In this document: one piece after another, positions 1 through 7,795 of the stretch | Layout of the letters: every line of letters starts with the position of its first letter | Position numbering within the stretch: position 1 is the stretch's first letter | Assembly: GCA_937885695.1 (NCBI GenBank) | Contig: CALABP010000010.1 | Coordinates: 1-35,704 of the forward strand | Reading direction: 5' to 3' | Source of the DNA: DTU089 sp002440045 | GTDB lineage: Bacteria > Bacillota > Clostridia > Oscillospirales > Acutalibacteraceae | DNA: 35,704 bases | Notes under the pieces: model-generated | The model's input: only the letters and a program-made list of their open reading frames with translations | Database searches by the model: none | Told to the model about the DNA's origin: nothing | Made by a program: the position numbers and the translations under genes

Positions 1-1
1 C

Positions 2-925
2 GACGACCTCGGCGACGAAATGCTTGACGCGCTTTCAATCGACCTTGACGTTGCAAAAACAGCCGAGGACCAAAATACCGCCGACGTTAAAAACGTTACC
101 GTCGATGACCCCGTAAAAGTCTATCTTAAAGAAATAGGCCGCGTTCCGCTTCTTTCTCCCGAAGAGGAAATCGAGCTTGCAATGCGCATCAACAACGACG
201 ATAAAGAGGCTAAAAAGCGCCTTTCCGAAGCTAACCTCAGGCTCGTTGTAAGTATTGCAAAAAGATATGTCGGCAGAGGGATGCAGTTCCTTGACCTTAT
301 TCAGGAGGGCAACCTCGGTCTTATTAAAGCCGTTGACAAGTTTGACTATACAAAGGGCTTTAAGTTCTCTACTTATGCAACATGGTGGATTAGACAGGCG
401 ATTACCCGCGCTATAGCAGACCAGGCAAGAACCATTCGTATACCCGTTCATATGGTTGAAACCATAAACAAAGTTAAAAAGACAAACAGCCAGCTTCTTC
501 ACAAAAACGGCAGAGACCCGACCGCAGAAGAAATTGCGGCAGAGCTTGATATGCCCGTTGAAAAGGTGCGCGAAATTCTTCGCGTGGCGCAAGAGCCCGT
601 TTCTCTTGAAACGCCCATAGGCGAAGAGGAGGACAGCCATCTCGGCGACTTTATCCCCGACGATGACGCACAGGCACCCGTTGACGCCGCCTCCACGGCG
701 CTCATGCGTGAGCAGCTTACCGAGGTGTTAAAAACTCTTACCCCCCGCGAAGCGCGCGTATTGAGCCTTCGCTACGGCCTTGAGGACGGCAACCCCAAAA
801 CGCTTGAAGAGGTCGGCAAAGAGTTCAACGTTACGCGTGAGCGTATACGCCAGATTGAAGCCAAGGCTTTAAGAAAGCTTCGCCACCCCTCGCGCAGTAA
901 AAAACTCAGGGATTTTCTTGATTAA
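2..925 (+). CDS. rpoD: RNA polymerase primary sigma factor (sigma-70/sigma-A), 5' end cut by window
   Basis: Housekeeping sigma factor that directs RNA polymerase to -10/-35 promoters. The frame is open to the first base, so the N-terminus (region 1.1) lies outside the window; an ATG at 20 is in frame but internal. Visible in order: region 1.2 (DPVKVYLKEIGR), region 2 with the core-binding and -10 helices (FSTYATWWIRQAITRAI), region 3 (RDPTAEEIAAELDMP), and region 4 with the -35 helix-turn-helix (LEEVGKEFNVTRERIRQIE). It ends in the usual primary-sigma tail (SRSKKLRDFLD). About 307 residues are seen; clostridial RpoD is usually 350-400. The stop lies 19 bases inside the end of the convergent deacetylase gene. 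Its terminator is at 971-1017. dnaG often precedes rpoD in this phylum, but that is outside the window. Confidence 0.97.
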   Translation, partial: DDLGDEMLDALSIDLDVAKTAEDQNTADVKNVTVDDPVKVYLKEIGRVPLLSPEEEIELAMRINNDDKEAKKRLSEANLRLVVSIAKRYVGRGMQFLDLIQEGNLGLIKAVDKFDYTKGFKFSTYATWWIRQAITRAIADQARTIRIPVHMVETINKVKKTNSQLLHKNGRDPTAEEIAAELDMPVEKVREILRVAQEPVSLETPIGEEEDSHLGDFIPDDDAQAPVDAASTALMREQLTEVLKTLTPREARVLSLRYGLEDGNPKTLEEVGKEFNVTRERIRQIEAKALRKLRHPSRSKKLRDFLD

Positions 926-1676
926 TTTGCTTCCCTGTGCTGTCAATTTTATAATTATCCCAATATATAAGCTCACTGACGGTTACAAAGCTGTATCCCT
1001 CGTCGGTGAGCTTTTTTAATACCTCATAAAATGCCGACGGCGTGTTTTTTACACCGTTGTGAAACAGCATTATAGCCCCGTTTTCGGCACGTGATACAAG
1101 CCGCGCCGTCATTTCTTCGCTTGAAAGCTTTTTCCAGTCAAGAGAGTCTATGGACCACTGAATCATTTTCATATTCAGTTCTTCTGCCGCTTCAACGCTT
1201 TTGTTATCGTAATCGCCGCTCGGCGCTCTTACAAGCTTATTCTCTTTACCTATAATCGCTTTGATTTTTTCGTTGCAGGCGGTAATTTCTTCTTTTACTT
1301 CGTCTTTTGAAAGCTTTGAAAAAGCGGGATGCGTATTTGAATGATTTGCAATTTCGTTGCCTGCGTCAAAAAGCTTTTTTGCTTCTTTCGGGTTTTTATC
1401 AAGCCAGTCGCCGACTGCAAAAAATGTGCAGTGTGCATTGAATTTTTCCATAATTTCAATAAGCTCGTCGGTGTCGTCGGCGCTCCACGCGGCGTCGAAC
1501 GTTATCGCGATTTTCTTTTCGTCGGTTTTAACACAGTATATCGGAAGCTTTTTAAGAGAATTTACACAGCTAACGGCAAATGCGCCACCGCCGCCGAAAA
1601 GAGTGCAAAAAACAAATACCGCAAGAATCCCGAGCGCCGCCGAGCGCTTTAAAGAGAATGTTTTATAAATTTTCAT
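906..1676 (-). CDS. polysaccharide deacetylase, PdaB-like (NodB domain)
   Basis: Membrane-anchored carbohydrate esterase 4 family protein that probably removes acetyl groups from peptidoglycan or another wall glycan. An upstream in-frame ATG at 1709 exists, but the ATG at 1676 (MKIYKTF) follows AGGGGG at good spacing, giving 256 residues. One hydrophobic segment (about residues 12-35) acts as signal anchor. NodB motifs are visible: TFDAAW (motif 1 as in the PdaB branch, rather than TFDDG), HSNTH (zinc ligands), RAPSG, DSLDW and LFHNG. PdaB is a sporulation gene in Bacillus; a sporulation role here is an inference. The gene converges on rpoD with a 20-base overlap. A terminator-like hairpin sits just upstream of its ribosome site. 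Confidence 0.88.
   Translation of the reverse strand: MKIYKTFSLKRSAALGILAVFVFCTLFGGGGAFAVSCVNSLKKLPIYCVKTDEKKIAITFDAAWSADDTDELIEIMEKFNAHCTFFAVGDWLDKNPKEAKKLFDAGNEIANHSNTHPAFSKLSKDEVKEEITACNEKIKAIIGKENKLVRAPSGDYDNKSVEAAEELNMKMIQWSIDSLDWKKLSSEEMTARLVSRAENGAIMLFHNGVKNTPSAFYEVLKKLTDEGYSFVTVSELIYWDNYKIDSTGKQINQENP
971..1017 (+). terminator. intrinsic terminator of rpoD, inside the convergent gene
   Basis: An 11-base arm at 971-981 (GCTCACTGACG) pairs with 1001-1011 (CGTCGGTGAGC), with one G-U wobble and a 19-base loop, followed at once by six T at 1012-1017. This is a standard Rho-independent terminator for plus-strand transcription, 45 bases after the rpoD stop. It overlaps codons near the C-terminus of the minus-strand deacetylase. 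The reverse orientation has no good T-run, so it should act one way only. Confidence 0.8.
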
Positions 1677-1689
1677 AGCGTTACCCCCT

Positions 1690-1715
1690 AAAAAAGACTG
1701 CCGCGCCAAAGGCAG
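1690..1715 (-). terminator. terminator-like hairpin ahead of the deacetylase
   Basis: Read on the minus strand, CTGCC (1715-1711) and GGCAG (1702-1698) form a 5 bp stem, extendable by one G-U pair, with an 8-base loop, followed by T, C and six T (1695-1690). It could end the feoB operon. Only 13 bases separate the T-run from the deacetylase ATG, so no promoter fits between them; it might therefore act as an attenuator. The stem is short, hence modest confidence. Confidence 0.4.
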
Positions 1716-1796
1716 CGGGATTTTAAAAATCCTTTTTGCATTCGGTGAGACAGTCCGTAAAACAATATATTCAATTTTAGCTTAAATCATTCCCGT

Positions 1797-3410
1797 TTAA
1801 AGCACGGGGCGCCATTTAACATCTTTGATTATCGCTTCGGCACACTTAATGCCGTCAACGGCGGCTGAAACAATGCCGCCCGCATAGCCTGCGCCTTCGC
1901 CCGAAGGGTAGACGCCCTGAACGCGCGTTGCCTGGAAAAATTCGTCGCGCACGATTCTTATGGGCGACGAGCTTCTTGATTCGGGCGCGGTCAGAACAGC
2001 GTCATAAAGCTTAAAGCCCGAAAGCTTTTTGTCAAAATCGTCAATAGCGCCCGCTATTGTGTCCGTAACCTTTTTCGGCAAAGCAAGGCGAATGTCCGAG
2101 GGCGCAACGCCCGTCGGGCACGACGGGTGAACGCTTTTAAAGGCGGTTGTGGGCTCGCCTTTTAAAAAGTCGCCGAGAAGCTGAGCGGGCGCTGTGTAAT
2201 CACCGCCGCCGAGTTTGAAGGCTTTTCTTTCAATGTCGCGCTGTAAATACATTCCCGAGAGCGGGTGGTCCGATTGAAAAGGCGGCTCTATTCCGACAAG
2301 AAGCGCGCAGTTGGCGTTTTCTTTATCGCGGGCATATTCGCTCATTCCGTTAACTACCATTCCGCCCTCTTCCGATGAAGCGGCAACAACTGTGCCGCCT
2401 GGGCACATACAAAATGTATAAAGCCCTCTGCCGTGCGGCGGATGGCACGAAAGCTTGTAGTCGGCCGCGGGAAGAAGCGGGGAGTTCCAGAGCTTGCCGT
2501 ATTGAGCCTTGTTTATGTGCTCTTGGGTATGCTCAATTCTTGTGCCTACAGAAAACGGCTTTTGAGTTATTTCAAATCCGCTTTTATAAAGCATTTCAAA
2601 CGTGTCGCGCGACGAGTGACCGATTGAAAGTATAAGAGCATCCGCTTCAATGTCAAACGTTTTGCCGTCTTTTTTAGTTACAGTAACGCCGTGCAAAGCG
2701 CCGTTTACTATAATAAGCCCCGAAAGCTTTGTGCAAAAGTGAACTTCGCCGCCGAGACGTATTATTTCTTCTCTTAAATTTTTAACAACGGTTTTAAGCT
2801 TGTCCGTTCCTATGTGGGGCGTTGCCGAATAAAGTATTTCGCCGGGTGCGCCGAATTTTGCAAACTGAATAAAAACCTCGCGGCAGCGGGGGTCTTTAAT
2901 GCCGGTAGTCAGCTTTCCGTCTGAAAATGTGCCTGCGCCGCCCTCGCCGAACTGTACGTTGGATTCGGTGTCGAGCTTGCGTTCTTTCCAAAATTCGCCG
3001 ACTTTGCGCGTTCTTTCGTCAACATCGTCGCCGCGCTCCAGAACTATCGGTTTAAGCCCCGCTTTTGCAAGCGTAAGCGCCGCAAACATACCCGCAGGTC
3101 CGAAGCCCGCAACAACAGGTCTTAAAAGCGATTTTCGTTCGTTTTCGGGGAGAACGTATTCGTATTTCTCGGTAACAAACGCCTTTTGGGGCAAAAAGCG
3201 CGAAACAATTTTTTCTTCGTTTAAATCCGTTTCGATATTTGCGGAATACACAAGAAAAATGTTATCTTTTTTGCGCGAGTCGATAGAACGGCGCGCAAGC
3301 GAAAAATCCTTAATATCATCTGTTTTTATATTTAAAAGCTTAGTCGCCGCTTCTTTTACTTCATCGTCGGAAGAGCCGAGCGGCATTTTGATTTCGTTAA
3401 GACGTATCAT
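1797..3410 (-). CDS. FAD-dependent dehydrogenase-like protein, COG2509 family
   Basis: A 537-residue flavoprotein of a widespread family of unknown substrate (NAD(P)/FAD-dependent oxidoreductase, COG2509 type). The N-terminal ~95 residues are a family-specific domain. A dinucleotide-binding fold follows (GFGPAGMFAALTLAKAG, then the acidic LERGDDVDERTRKVGEF). Further family signatures are NVQFGEGGAGTFSDGKLTT, the mid-region SCHPPHGRGLYTFCMCPGG, and a C-terminal FAD segment (GVYPSGEGAGYAGGIVSAA). No transmembrane segment is seen, so it should be cytosolic. Its ATG overlaps the stop of the upstream flavoprotein gene by four bases (ATGA), so the two are probably translationally coupled. Function is unknown; the family assignment is firm. 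Confidence 0.9.
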   Translation of the reverse strand: MIRLNEIKMPLGSSDDEVKEAATKLLNIKTDDIKDFSLARRSIDSRKKDNIFLVYSANIETDLNEEKIVSRFLPQKAFVTEKYEYVLPENERKSLLRPVVAGFGPAGMFAALTLAKAGLKPIVLERGDDVDERTRKVGEFWKERKLDTESNVQFGEGGAGTFSDGKLTTGIKDPRCREVFIQFAKFGAPGEILYSATPHIGTDKLKTVVKNLREEIIRLGGEVHFCTKLSGLIIVNGALHGVTVTKKDGKTFDIEADALILSIGHSSRDTFEMLYKSGFEITQKPFSVGTRIEHTQEHINKAQYGKLWNSPLLPAADYKLSCHPPHGRGLYTFCMCPGGTVVAASSEEGGMVVNGMSEYARDKENANCALLVGIEPPFQSDHPLSGMYLQRDIERKAFKLGGGDYTAPAQLLGDFLKGEPTTAFKSVHPSCPTGVAPSDIRLALPKKVTDTIAGAIDDFDKKLSGFKLYDAVLTAPESRSSSPIRIVRDEFFQATRVQGVYPSGEGAGYAGGIVSAAVDGIKCAEAIIKDVKWRPVL

Positions 3411-4642
3411 TTTTTCTGTCCTTTTTCAATTGAATATTGCGCGGCGTTTTTTCCCGCAAGCCTGCCGCTTGCAAAGGCAAAGTGCAGGTTATAACCGCCG
3501 CAGTCGCCGTTTACGTCAAGAATTTCACCGCAGAAAAAGAGCCCGGACGCTTTGCGCGACATAAGATTATCATTAATTTCGCTTGAAGAAACGCCGCCCC
3601 TTGCCGTTTGCGCTTCGGAAAAATCACGGGTGCCGCCGACTTTAAAGTCAAAGGCTTTTAAAACCGCTGCAACACGCGCTAAAGCCTTGTCGCTTAAAGA
3701 GCCTACGGCAGGCTCCGGCGAAGAAAAACACCTGTTTGTGACGGCATAAGACGCCTTTTGCGGAATTAACCCGGAAAGCACGCATTCGAGCGTCTTTTTT
3801 GGGTATTTAAAGCGCTGTTCTTTTAAAAACAAAACAACCTTTTGGGCGCTTTCTTCGGGGTACATATCAACAAAAAGCGTTTGATTGGGCTTTGCAAGAT
3901 ATGAAATGTCAAACACAGGTATGCCCGAAACCGAGTTGTTCGTAAACTGAATTTCGCCGACTTCTTTTTTCAAAAGCTTTTTTTCATCATAAAGAGATAC
4001 AGCGCCGAAAAGCCTTGTTCCCGAAAGCGTTTTAAGGGATTTGTCGGTGCTCACAATCGCCGTCAGCGCGGAGGAAAGCGGCGTGAACGAGTGCGAGAAG
4101 CTCTCAATCAATGGGAAAAGAGAGCCGTCTGTGCCTTGCTTTTCGGCGGCTTTTGAGCCGCAGGCGATTATAAGCGAATCAAAGTACTCGTTACAAAGAA
4201 TAAAGCCGCTGTTTGCTTTTTTAGGATTGAGGTTTTCGGCGTTAAAATCGCATTTTATCTCAATTTTGTGACAACCTGCTTCAAACAAAAGCGCGTCGCG
4301 AACAGATGAAGCCTGCATTGAACGCGGATAAATTCTGCCGTCTTCACAAACGGATTTGATGCCGAGAGCATTGAAGTATTCTTCAATATCCGAAAATTCG
4401 CTGTTTAAAACTGATTCGGCAAGGCGTTTTGAACCGTGGAAATTTGAAATTTCAAGCTTTTTGTTTGAAAAGTTACAGCGGCCGTTGCCCGTTGCAAGAA
4501 GCTTTTTTAAGGGCTTTCCCATATGCTCAAACACAACGATTTCATACGGTGCGCCGCTTGATTCAAAATAACACGCGCCCGACAGCGCGGCGCATATTCC
4601 CGAAGCGCCCCCGCCGAGTATTGCGATTTTAAAAGGCTTCAA
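3407..4642 (-). CDS. HI0933-like (YhiN-type) flavoprotein
   Basis: A 411-residue FAD-binding protein of the HI0933/YhiN family, whose physiological reaction is not settled. It opens with a Rossmann motif (ILGGGASGICAA) and has the family hallmark GKPLKKLLATGNGRCNFSN near residue 50-65, and a C-terminal flavin segment (FFCGEILDVNGDCGGYNL). I place the start at a TTG at 4642: GGGAGG precedes it at proper spacing, and TTGA overlaps the feoB stop. A longer frame from an ATG at 4699 would run back into feoB and adds a tail unlike the family. It is coupled to the next gene by ATGA at 3407-3410. Cytosolic; probably cotranscribed with feoB. Confidence 0.88.
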   Translation of the reverse strand: MKPFKIAILGGGASGICAALSGACYFESSGAPYEIVVFEHMGKPLKKLLATGNGRCNFSNKKLEISNFHGSKRLAESVLNSEFSDIEEYFNALGIKSVCEDGRIYPRSMQASSVRDALLFEAGCHKIEIKCDFNAENLNPKKANSGFILCNEYFDSLIIACGSKAAEKQGTDGSLFPLIESFSHSFTPLSSALTAIVSTDKSLKTLSGTRLFGAVSLYDEKKLLKKEVGEIQFTNNSVSGIPVFDISYLAKPNQTLFVDMYPEESAQKVVLFLKEQRFKYPKKTLECVLSGLIPQKASYAVTNRCFSSPEPAVGSLSDKALARVAAVLKAFDFKVGGTRDFSEAQTARGGVSSSEINDNLMSRKASGLFFCGEILDVNGDCGGYNLHFAFASGRLAGKNAAQYSIEKGQKK

Positions 4643-6369
4643 AAAATAAACCTCCCGATTCTGTAGCATATTGCCGAAATTATGTAGGAAAGCAGACACT
4701 GCACAGCAACTGTTTTAACAAACAGCTTTGTGTCGTTAAGCTCTTTTTTCATAGTTAAAAGCGCCGCAAAGCACGGCGGAAACAGCAATGAAAAAACGCA
4801 CGCCGAAAGCGCCGACGGCTTTGTAAAGGCACTGCTTATGTCGCCATTATACAACACTTCGAGTGAAGATACAATACTTTCTCGCGCTATAAGCCCCGAA
4901 AAAAGCGAAACGCACTGTCTTTTGTCGGTCATTCCGATGGGCCTGAATAAGAAAAGAAGCTTTTCTCCCAAAAGGGCGGCTATCGCTTCGTTGGGGTCTT
5001 CGGTATATTTAAAGCGCGGCGTAAAGGACGAAAGAAACCATATAACAAGACTTCCGATTATAAGAACAGTTCCCGCTTTTATTAAAAAATCCTCTATTCG
5101 CGAAAGCACCGAATATTTTATGCTTTTTAGCGAGGGTACACGGTATTCGGGCAATTCCAGCAAAAATCCGCCGTATTCTTTTTCGTATTTTCTTTTTGTA
5201 AAAAACATATAAAGAAGCCCAACGGCGGCGCCGAGAGTGTAAAGAAAAACAGTAAAAAGCACGCTTCCGCTAAAAAATCTGTCGGCAGCAATAAGATAAA
5301 ACGGAAGCTTTGCACTGCACGACATAAACGGTATTAACATAATTGTCCTGTTTCGGTCGCTTTTGTTTTCAAGAACCCTTGCAGAAGCGATTGCGGGCAC
5401 CGAGCACCCGAAGCCCATCATCATACAAAAAAAGCATTTGCCTTGAAGCCCGACTTTTCTGAAACCCTTGTCGCATATATAAGCGCTTCTTGAAAGATAG
5501 CCGCTGTCTTCAAAAACGCAAAGAAGAAATGAAAGCACGGCTGTTTGAGGCAAAAACGAAATGACTGAGCCTAAACCCCTTAAAATTCCGTCGCAAACGA
5601 GCGAAATTGTTTCGGGGCGTATTTTCGCAGAGGTCATAAGTAAGCTTGTGTGAGAATAAAGCGTTTTGTTAAAAAATACGTCAAGCGCATTTGAAAGAAC
5701 GCCCGCAAGCCCCGAAAACGTTGCCGTGAATATAAGTGCCGTGAATACGGCAAGAAGGGGAAAGGCGGCATATTTATTTGTAAAGATTTTGTCGGGCGAA
5801 AACGCTTTTTTGCTCTTTTTTATTTCGGGAAACGCCGTGCTTAAAGCCTTTTTTATGGCGTCGGGCTCAGGCTTGAAAGCGGCGCTTTTTGCATTAAAAG
5901 CCGCTTTTATAAGCTCTTTAAGCCCTGTGTTTTTTGCGGCGCTAATACTTACAAATTCTATGCCGTATATTTTTTTTAGTGCGGCGGTGTCTGCCGTTCC
6001 GCCCGATTTTTTCAGTTCATCCGAAAAATTAAGCGCCGCAACCGTGGGCTTTTTAAGCTTCAAACATTCCTCCAAAAGCTTTAAAGAACGCTCGGGGTTA
6101 GGCGTATCAATAACGCAGATTAAAACGTCATAATTTTTATTTTTTAAAACGTCCGCCGCAACCTTTTCTTCGTTTGAAAAAGCTTCTGTTGAGTATATCC
6201 CGGGCAGGTCTGTAATTTTACACGGCGTTTTTAGAAGCTTGCATATTCCGCTTTTTCCCTCGACTGTTACGCCGAGTCTGTTGCCCGTAACGGCGTGGCT
6301 TTTTGTAAGCGCATTATAAAGAGTTGTTTTGCCGCAGTTCGGGTTGCCCGTAAGAACAATATTTTTCAT
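4639..6369 (-). CDS. feoB: FeoB-family ferrous iron transporter, compact form
   Basis: GTPase-coupled inner-membrane transporter for Fe(II). The N-terminal G domain shows G1 GNPNCGKTT, a switch threonine in LGVTVEG, G3 DLPG, G4 NFSD and a G5-like SISAAK. The membrane part has the two Gate regions: FGCSVPAIASARVLENKSDR followed by PFMSCSAKLPFY, and near the end LFPPCFAALLTMKKE. At about 576 residues it is shorter than common FeoB proteins (roughly 650-800); the helical linker between G domain and membrane domain is reduced to about 50-60 residues. An ATG at 6378 is in frame but only 2 bases from GGGAG; the ATG at 6369 (MKNIVLTGNP) matches the family start. No feoA is adjacent. First gene of a minus-strand operon; a palindrome lies 5' of it. 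Confidence 0.92.
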   Translation of the reverse strand: MKNIVLTGNPNCGKTTLYNALTKSHAVTGNRLGVTVEGKSGICKLLKTPCKITDLPGIYSTEAFSNEEKVAADVLKNKNYDVLICVIDTPNPERSLKLLEECLKLKKPTVAALNFSDELKKSGGTADTAALKKIYGIEFVSISAAKNTGLKELIKAAFNAKSAAFKPEPDAIKKALSTAFPEIKKSKKAFSPDKIFTNKYAAFPLLAVFTALIFTATFSGLAGVLSNALDVFFNKTLYSHTSLLMTSAKIRPETISLVCDGILRGLGSVISFLPQTAVLSFLLCVFEDSGYLSRSAYICDKGFRKVGLQGKCFFCMMMGFGCSVPAIASARVLENKSDRNRTIMLIPFMSCSAKLPFYLIAADRFFSGSVLFTVFLYTLGAAVGLLYMFFTKRKYEKEYGGFLLELPEYRVPSLKSIKYSVLSRIEDFLIKAGTVLIIGSLVIWFLSSFTPRFKYTEDPNEAIAALLGEKLLFLFRPIGMTDKRQCVSLFSGLIARESIVSSLEVLYNGDISSAFTKPSALSACVFSLLFPPCFAALLTMKKELNDTKLFVKTVAVQCLLSYIISAICYRIGRFIF

Positions 6370-6391
6370 AAAATCCATATCTCCCGCGCGT

Positions 6392-6413
6392 TTTTTACAT
6401 TTATATGTAAAAA
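6392..6413. promoter_or_regulatory. perfect 9+9 bp palindrome, possible operator
   Basis: TTTTTACAT (6392-6400) and ATGTAAAAA (6405-6413) are perfect inverted repeats around TTAT. The site lies in the divergent spacer, 4 bases 5' of the sulfatase -35 element and about 22 bases upstream of the feoB start. It does not match the Fur or PerR consensus that I know. It is too AT-rich for a convincing terminator. A repressor or activator site serving one or both genes is an inference. Confidence 0.45.
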
Positions 6414-6416
6414 CAG

Positions 6417-6445
6417 TTTACAAAATTGCAGTTATTTGATATAAT
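6417..6445 (+). promoter_or_regulatory. sigma-A-type promoter for the sulfatase operon
   Basis: TTTACA at 6417-6422 and TATAAT at 6440-6445 with a 17-base spacer, one mismatch from consensus. The start codon follows about 30 bases after the -10 box, leaving room for a short leader with GGGGAG. It is the only strong plus-strand promoter seen before 13803, so it could also feed asnS, the aminotransferase and ispF. Confidence 0.8.
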
Positions 6446-6474
6446 ATCTTAATAAAAATCGGGGAGTTGTTTTT

Positions 6475-7788
6475 GTGAGGCCGAATATTATCTTTTATTT
6501 TTCCGACCAGCAGCGCTTTGATACGTTGAACAGTGAACTTATGCCGAATGTTTGGGCGCTCGGCGAAGAGGGCGTAAGATTTACAGAGTCCTTTACATGT
6601 CAGCCTGTTTGCGGTCCTGCAAGGGGCTGCCTTCAAACGGGTGAATATGCAACGGGCTGCGGTTGCTTTTGGAACGGAATACCGCTCCCGAAAGACAAAA
6701 AGCCTTTGGCGGAGTATTTTAACGAAAACGGCTATGACACCGCATATATCGGCAAATGGCATCTCGCTTCCGACAGATACCCTAAAATCGGCTTTCATTG
6801 CGAAACGGGTCCTGTGCCCGAAGAAAAGCGCGGCGGCTATAAGTATTGGCGTGCCGCAGATGTGCTCGAATTTACTTCGCACGGCTACGACGGCTATGTT
6901 TTTGACAACGACAATAACAAAATTGAATTTAAGGGCTACAGAGCAGATTGCATAAACGATTTTGCAATCGAATACATAAACAACCGCAATAAAGACAAGC
7001 CGTTTTTTATGTTTGTTTCTCAGCTTGAACCGCACCATCAGAATGACCACGGTCACTTTGAAGGTCCGAAAGAGTCTGTTGAAAAATATAAGGACTATCC
7101 GATACCCGGCGACCTTTCGGCTTTTTCTGGCAACTATAAAGAAGAATATCCCGATTACCTTGCCGCAATAAACCGAATCGACGAAAATGTCGGCAGGCTT
7201 ATTGAATGTTTAAAGCAAAACGGCGAATATGACAATACCGTGATTATTTATACAAGCGACCACGGCTGTCACTTCAAAACGCGAAATCTCGAATACAAGC
7301 GCAGTCCGCACGATTCGTGCACGCACACGCCGCTTGTAATAGGCGGCGGGGCGTTTCGGCGCGGCGCGGTTTATGACGGGCTTGTAAGCCTTATAGATTT
7401 GCCGCCGACGCTTCTTGATATTGCAAATATTCCCATCCCCGAAAACTACAAGGGCGTTTCGATTCTCTCGCAGCTTGACGGGGAAAAGCGCGACTGCGTG
7501 TTTATGCAAATAAGCGAATCGCAGGTCGGCAGAGCCGTCAGAACGGACAAATATCTTTATTCGGTACGCTCTTTGGGTCAGGGTTATATTTGCCACAGCG
7601 CACGCGTTTATTATGAGGATTATTTATACGACCTGAAAAATGACCCCGACCAAAAGAATAACCTTGTCAAAGACGAAAGATATGCCGCGGTAAGGGCAAA
7701 ACTCAAAACAAAATTAATTGCCGAAATGGTTTCGGCAGGTGAAAAAATACCCGAAATACGCCCTGCAAGATTTATAAGGAGAAAGTAG
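6475..7788 (+). CDS. Cys-type sulfatase, cytoplasmic
   Basis: Type I sulfatase (alkaline phosphatase superfamily) that hydrolyses a sulfate ester after its active-site cysteine is converted to formylglycine. The signature C-G-P-A-R-x-x-L-x-T-G begins at Cys46. Metal and sulfate-binding residues are visible: D11 in SDQQR, K94/H96 in GKWH, D262-H263 in TSDHG, and K275. Length, 437 residues, is normal. The start is GTG after GGGGAG. There is no signal peptide, so the enzyme should act inside the cell, unlike most exported bacterial sulfatases. The next gene is a GPH-type sugar symporter 7 bases downstream, which suggests uptake of a sulfated glycoside and internal desulfation. The maturase it needs (anaerobic sulfatase-maturating enzyme) is not in this window. 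Substrate unknown. Confidence 0.92.
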   Translation: MRPNIIFYFSDQQRFDTLNSELMPNVWALGEEGVRFTESFTCQPVCGPARGCLQTGEYATGCGCFWNGIPLPKDKKPLAEYFNENGYDTAYIGKWHLASDRYPKIGFHCETGPVPEEKRGGYKYWRAADVLEFTSHGYDGYVFDNDNNKIEFKGYRADCINDFAIEYINNRNKDKPFFMFVSQLEPHHQNDHGHFEGPKESVEKYKDYPIPGDLSAFSGNYKEEYPDYLAAINRIDENVGRLIECLKQNGEYDNTVIIYTSDHGCHFKTRNLEYKRSPHDSCTHTPLVIGGGAFRRGAVYDGLVSLIDLPPTLLDIANIPIPENYKGVSILSQLDGEKRDCVFMQISESQVGRAVRTDKYLYSVRSLGQGYICHSARVYYEDYLYDLKNDPDQKNNLVKDERYAAVRAKLKTKLIAEMVSAGEKIPEIRPARFIRRK

Positions 7789-7795
7789 GTAAGTT

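Noticed and set aside
35..640. 201-codon open frame on the minus strand opposite rpoD
   Set aside because: Shadow of the rpoD codon pattern; no ribosome site and no family resemblance, while the plus strand is unmistakably sigma-70.
1718..1732. Palindrome GGATTTT/AAAATCC followed by T on the plus strand
   Set aside because: Almost no loop and mostly A-T pairs; no plus-strand gene upstream needs a terminator here.
4730..5212. 160-codon plus-strand frame inside feoB
   Set aside because: Antisense to conserved FeoB membrane segments; composition is that of a shadow frame.
6418..7056. 212-codon minus-strand frame opposite the sulfatase
   Set aside because: Covers the sulfatase active-site region in antisense and runs over its promoter; no ribosome site or recognisable domain.
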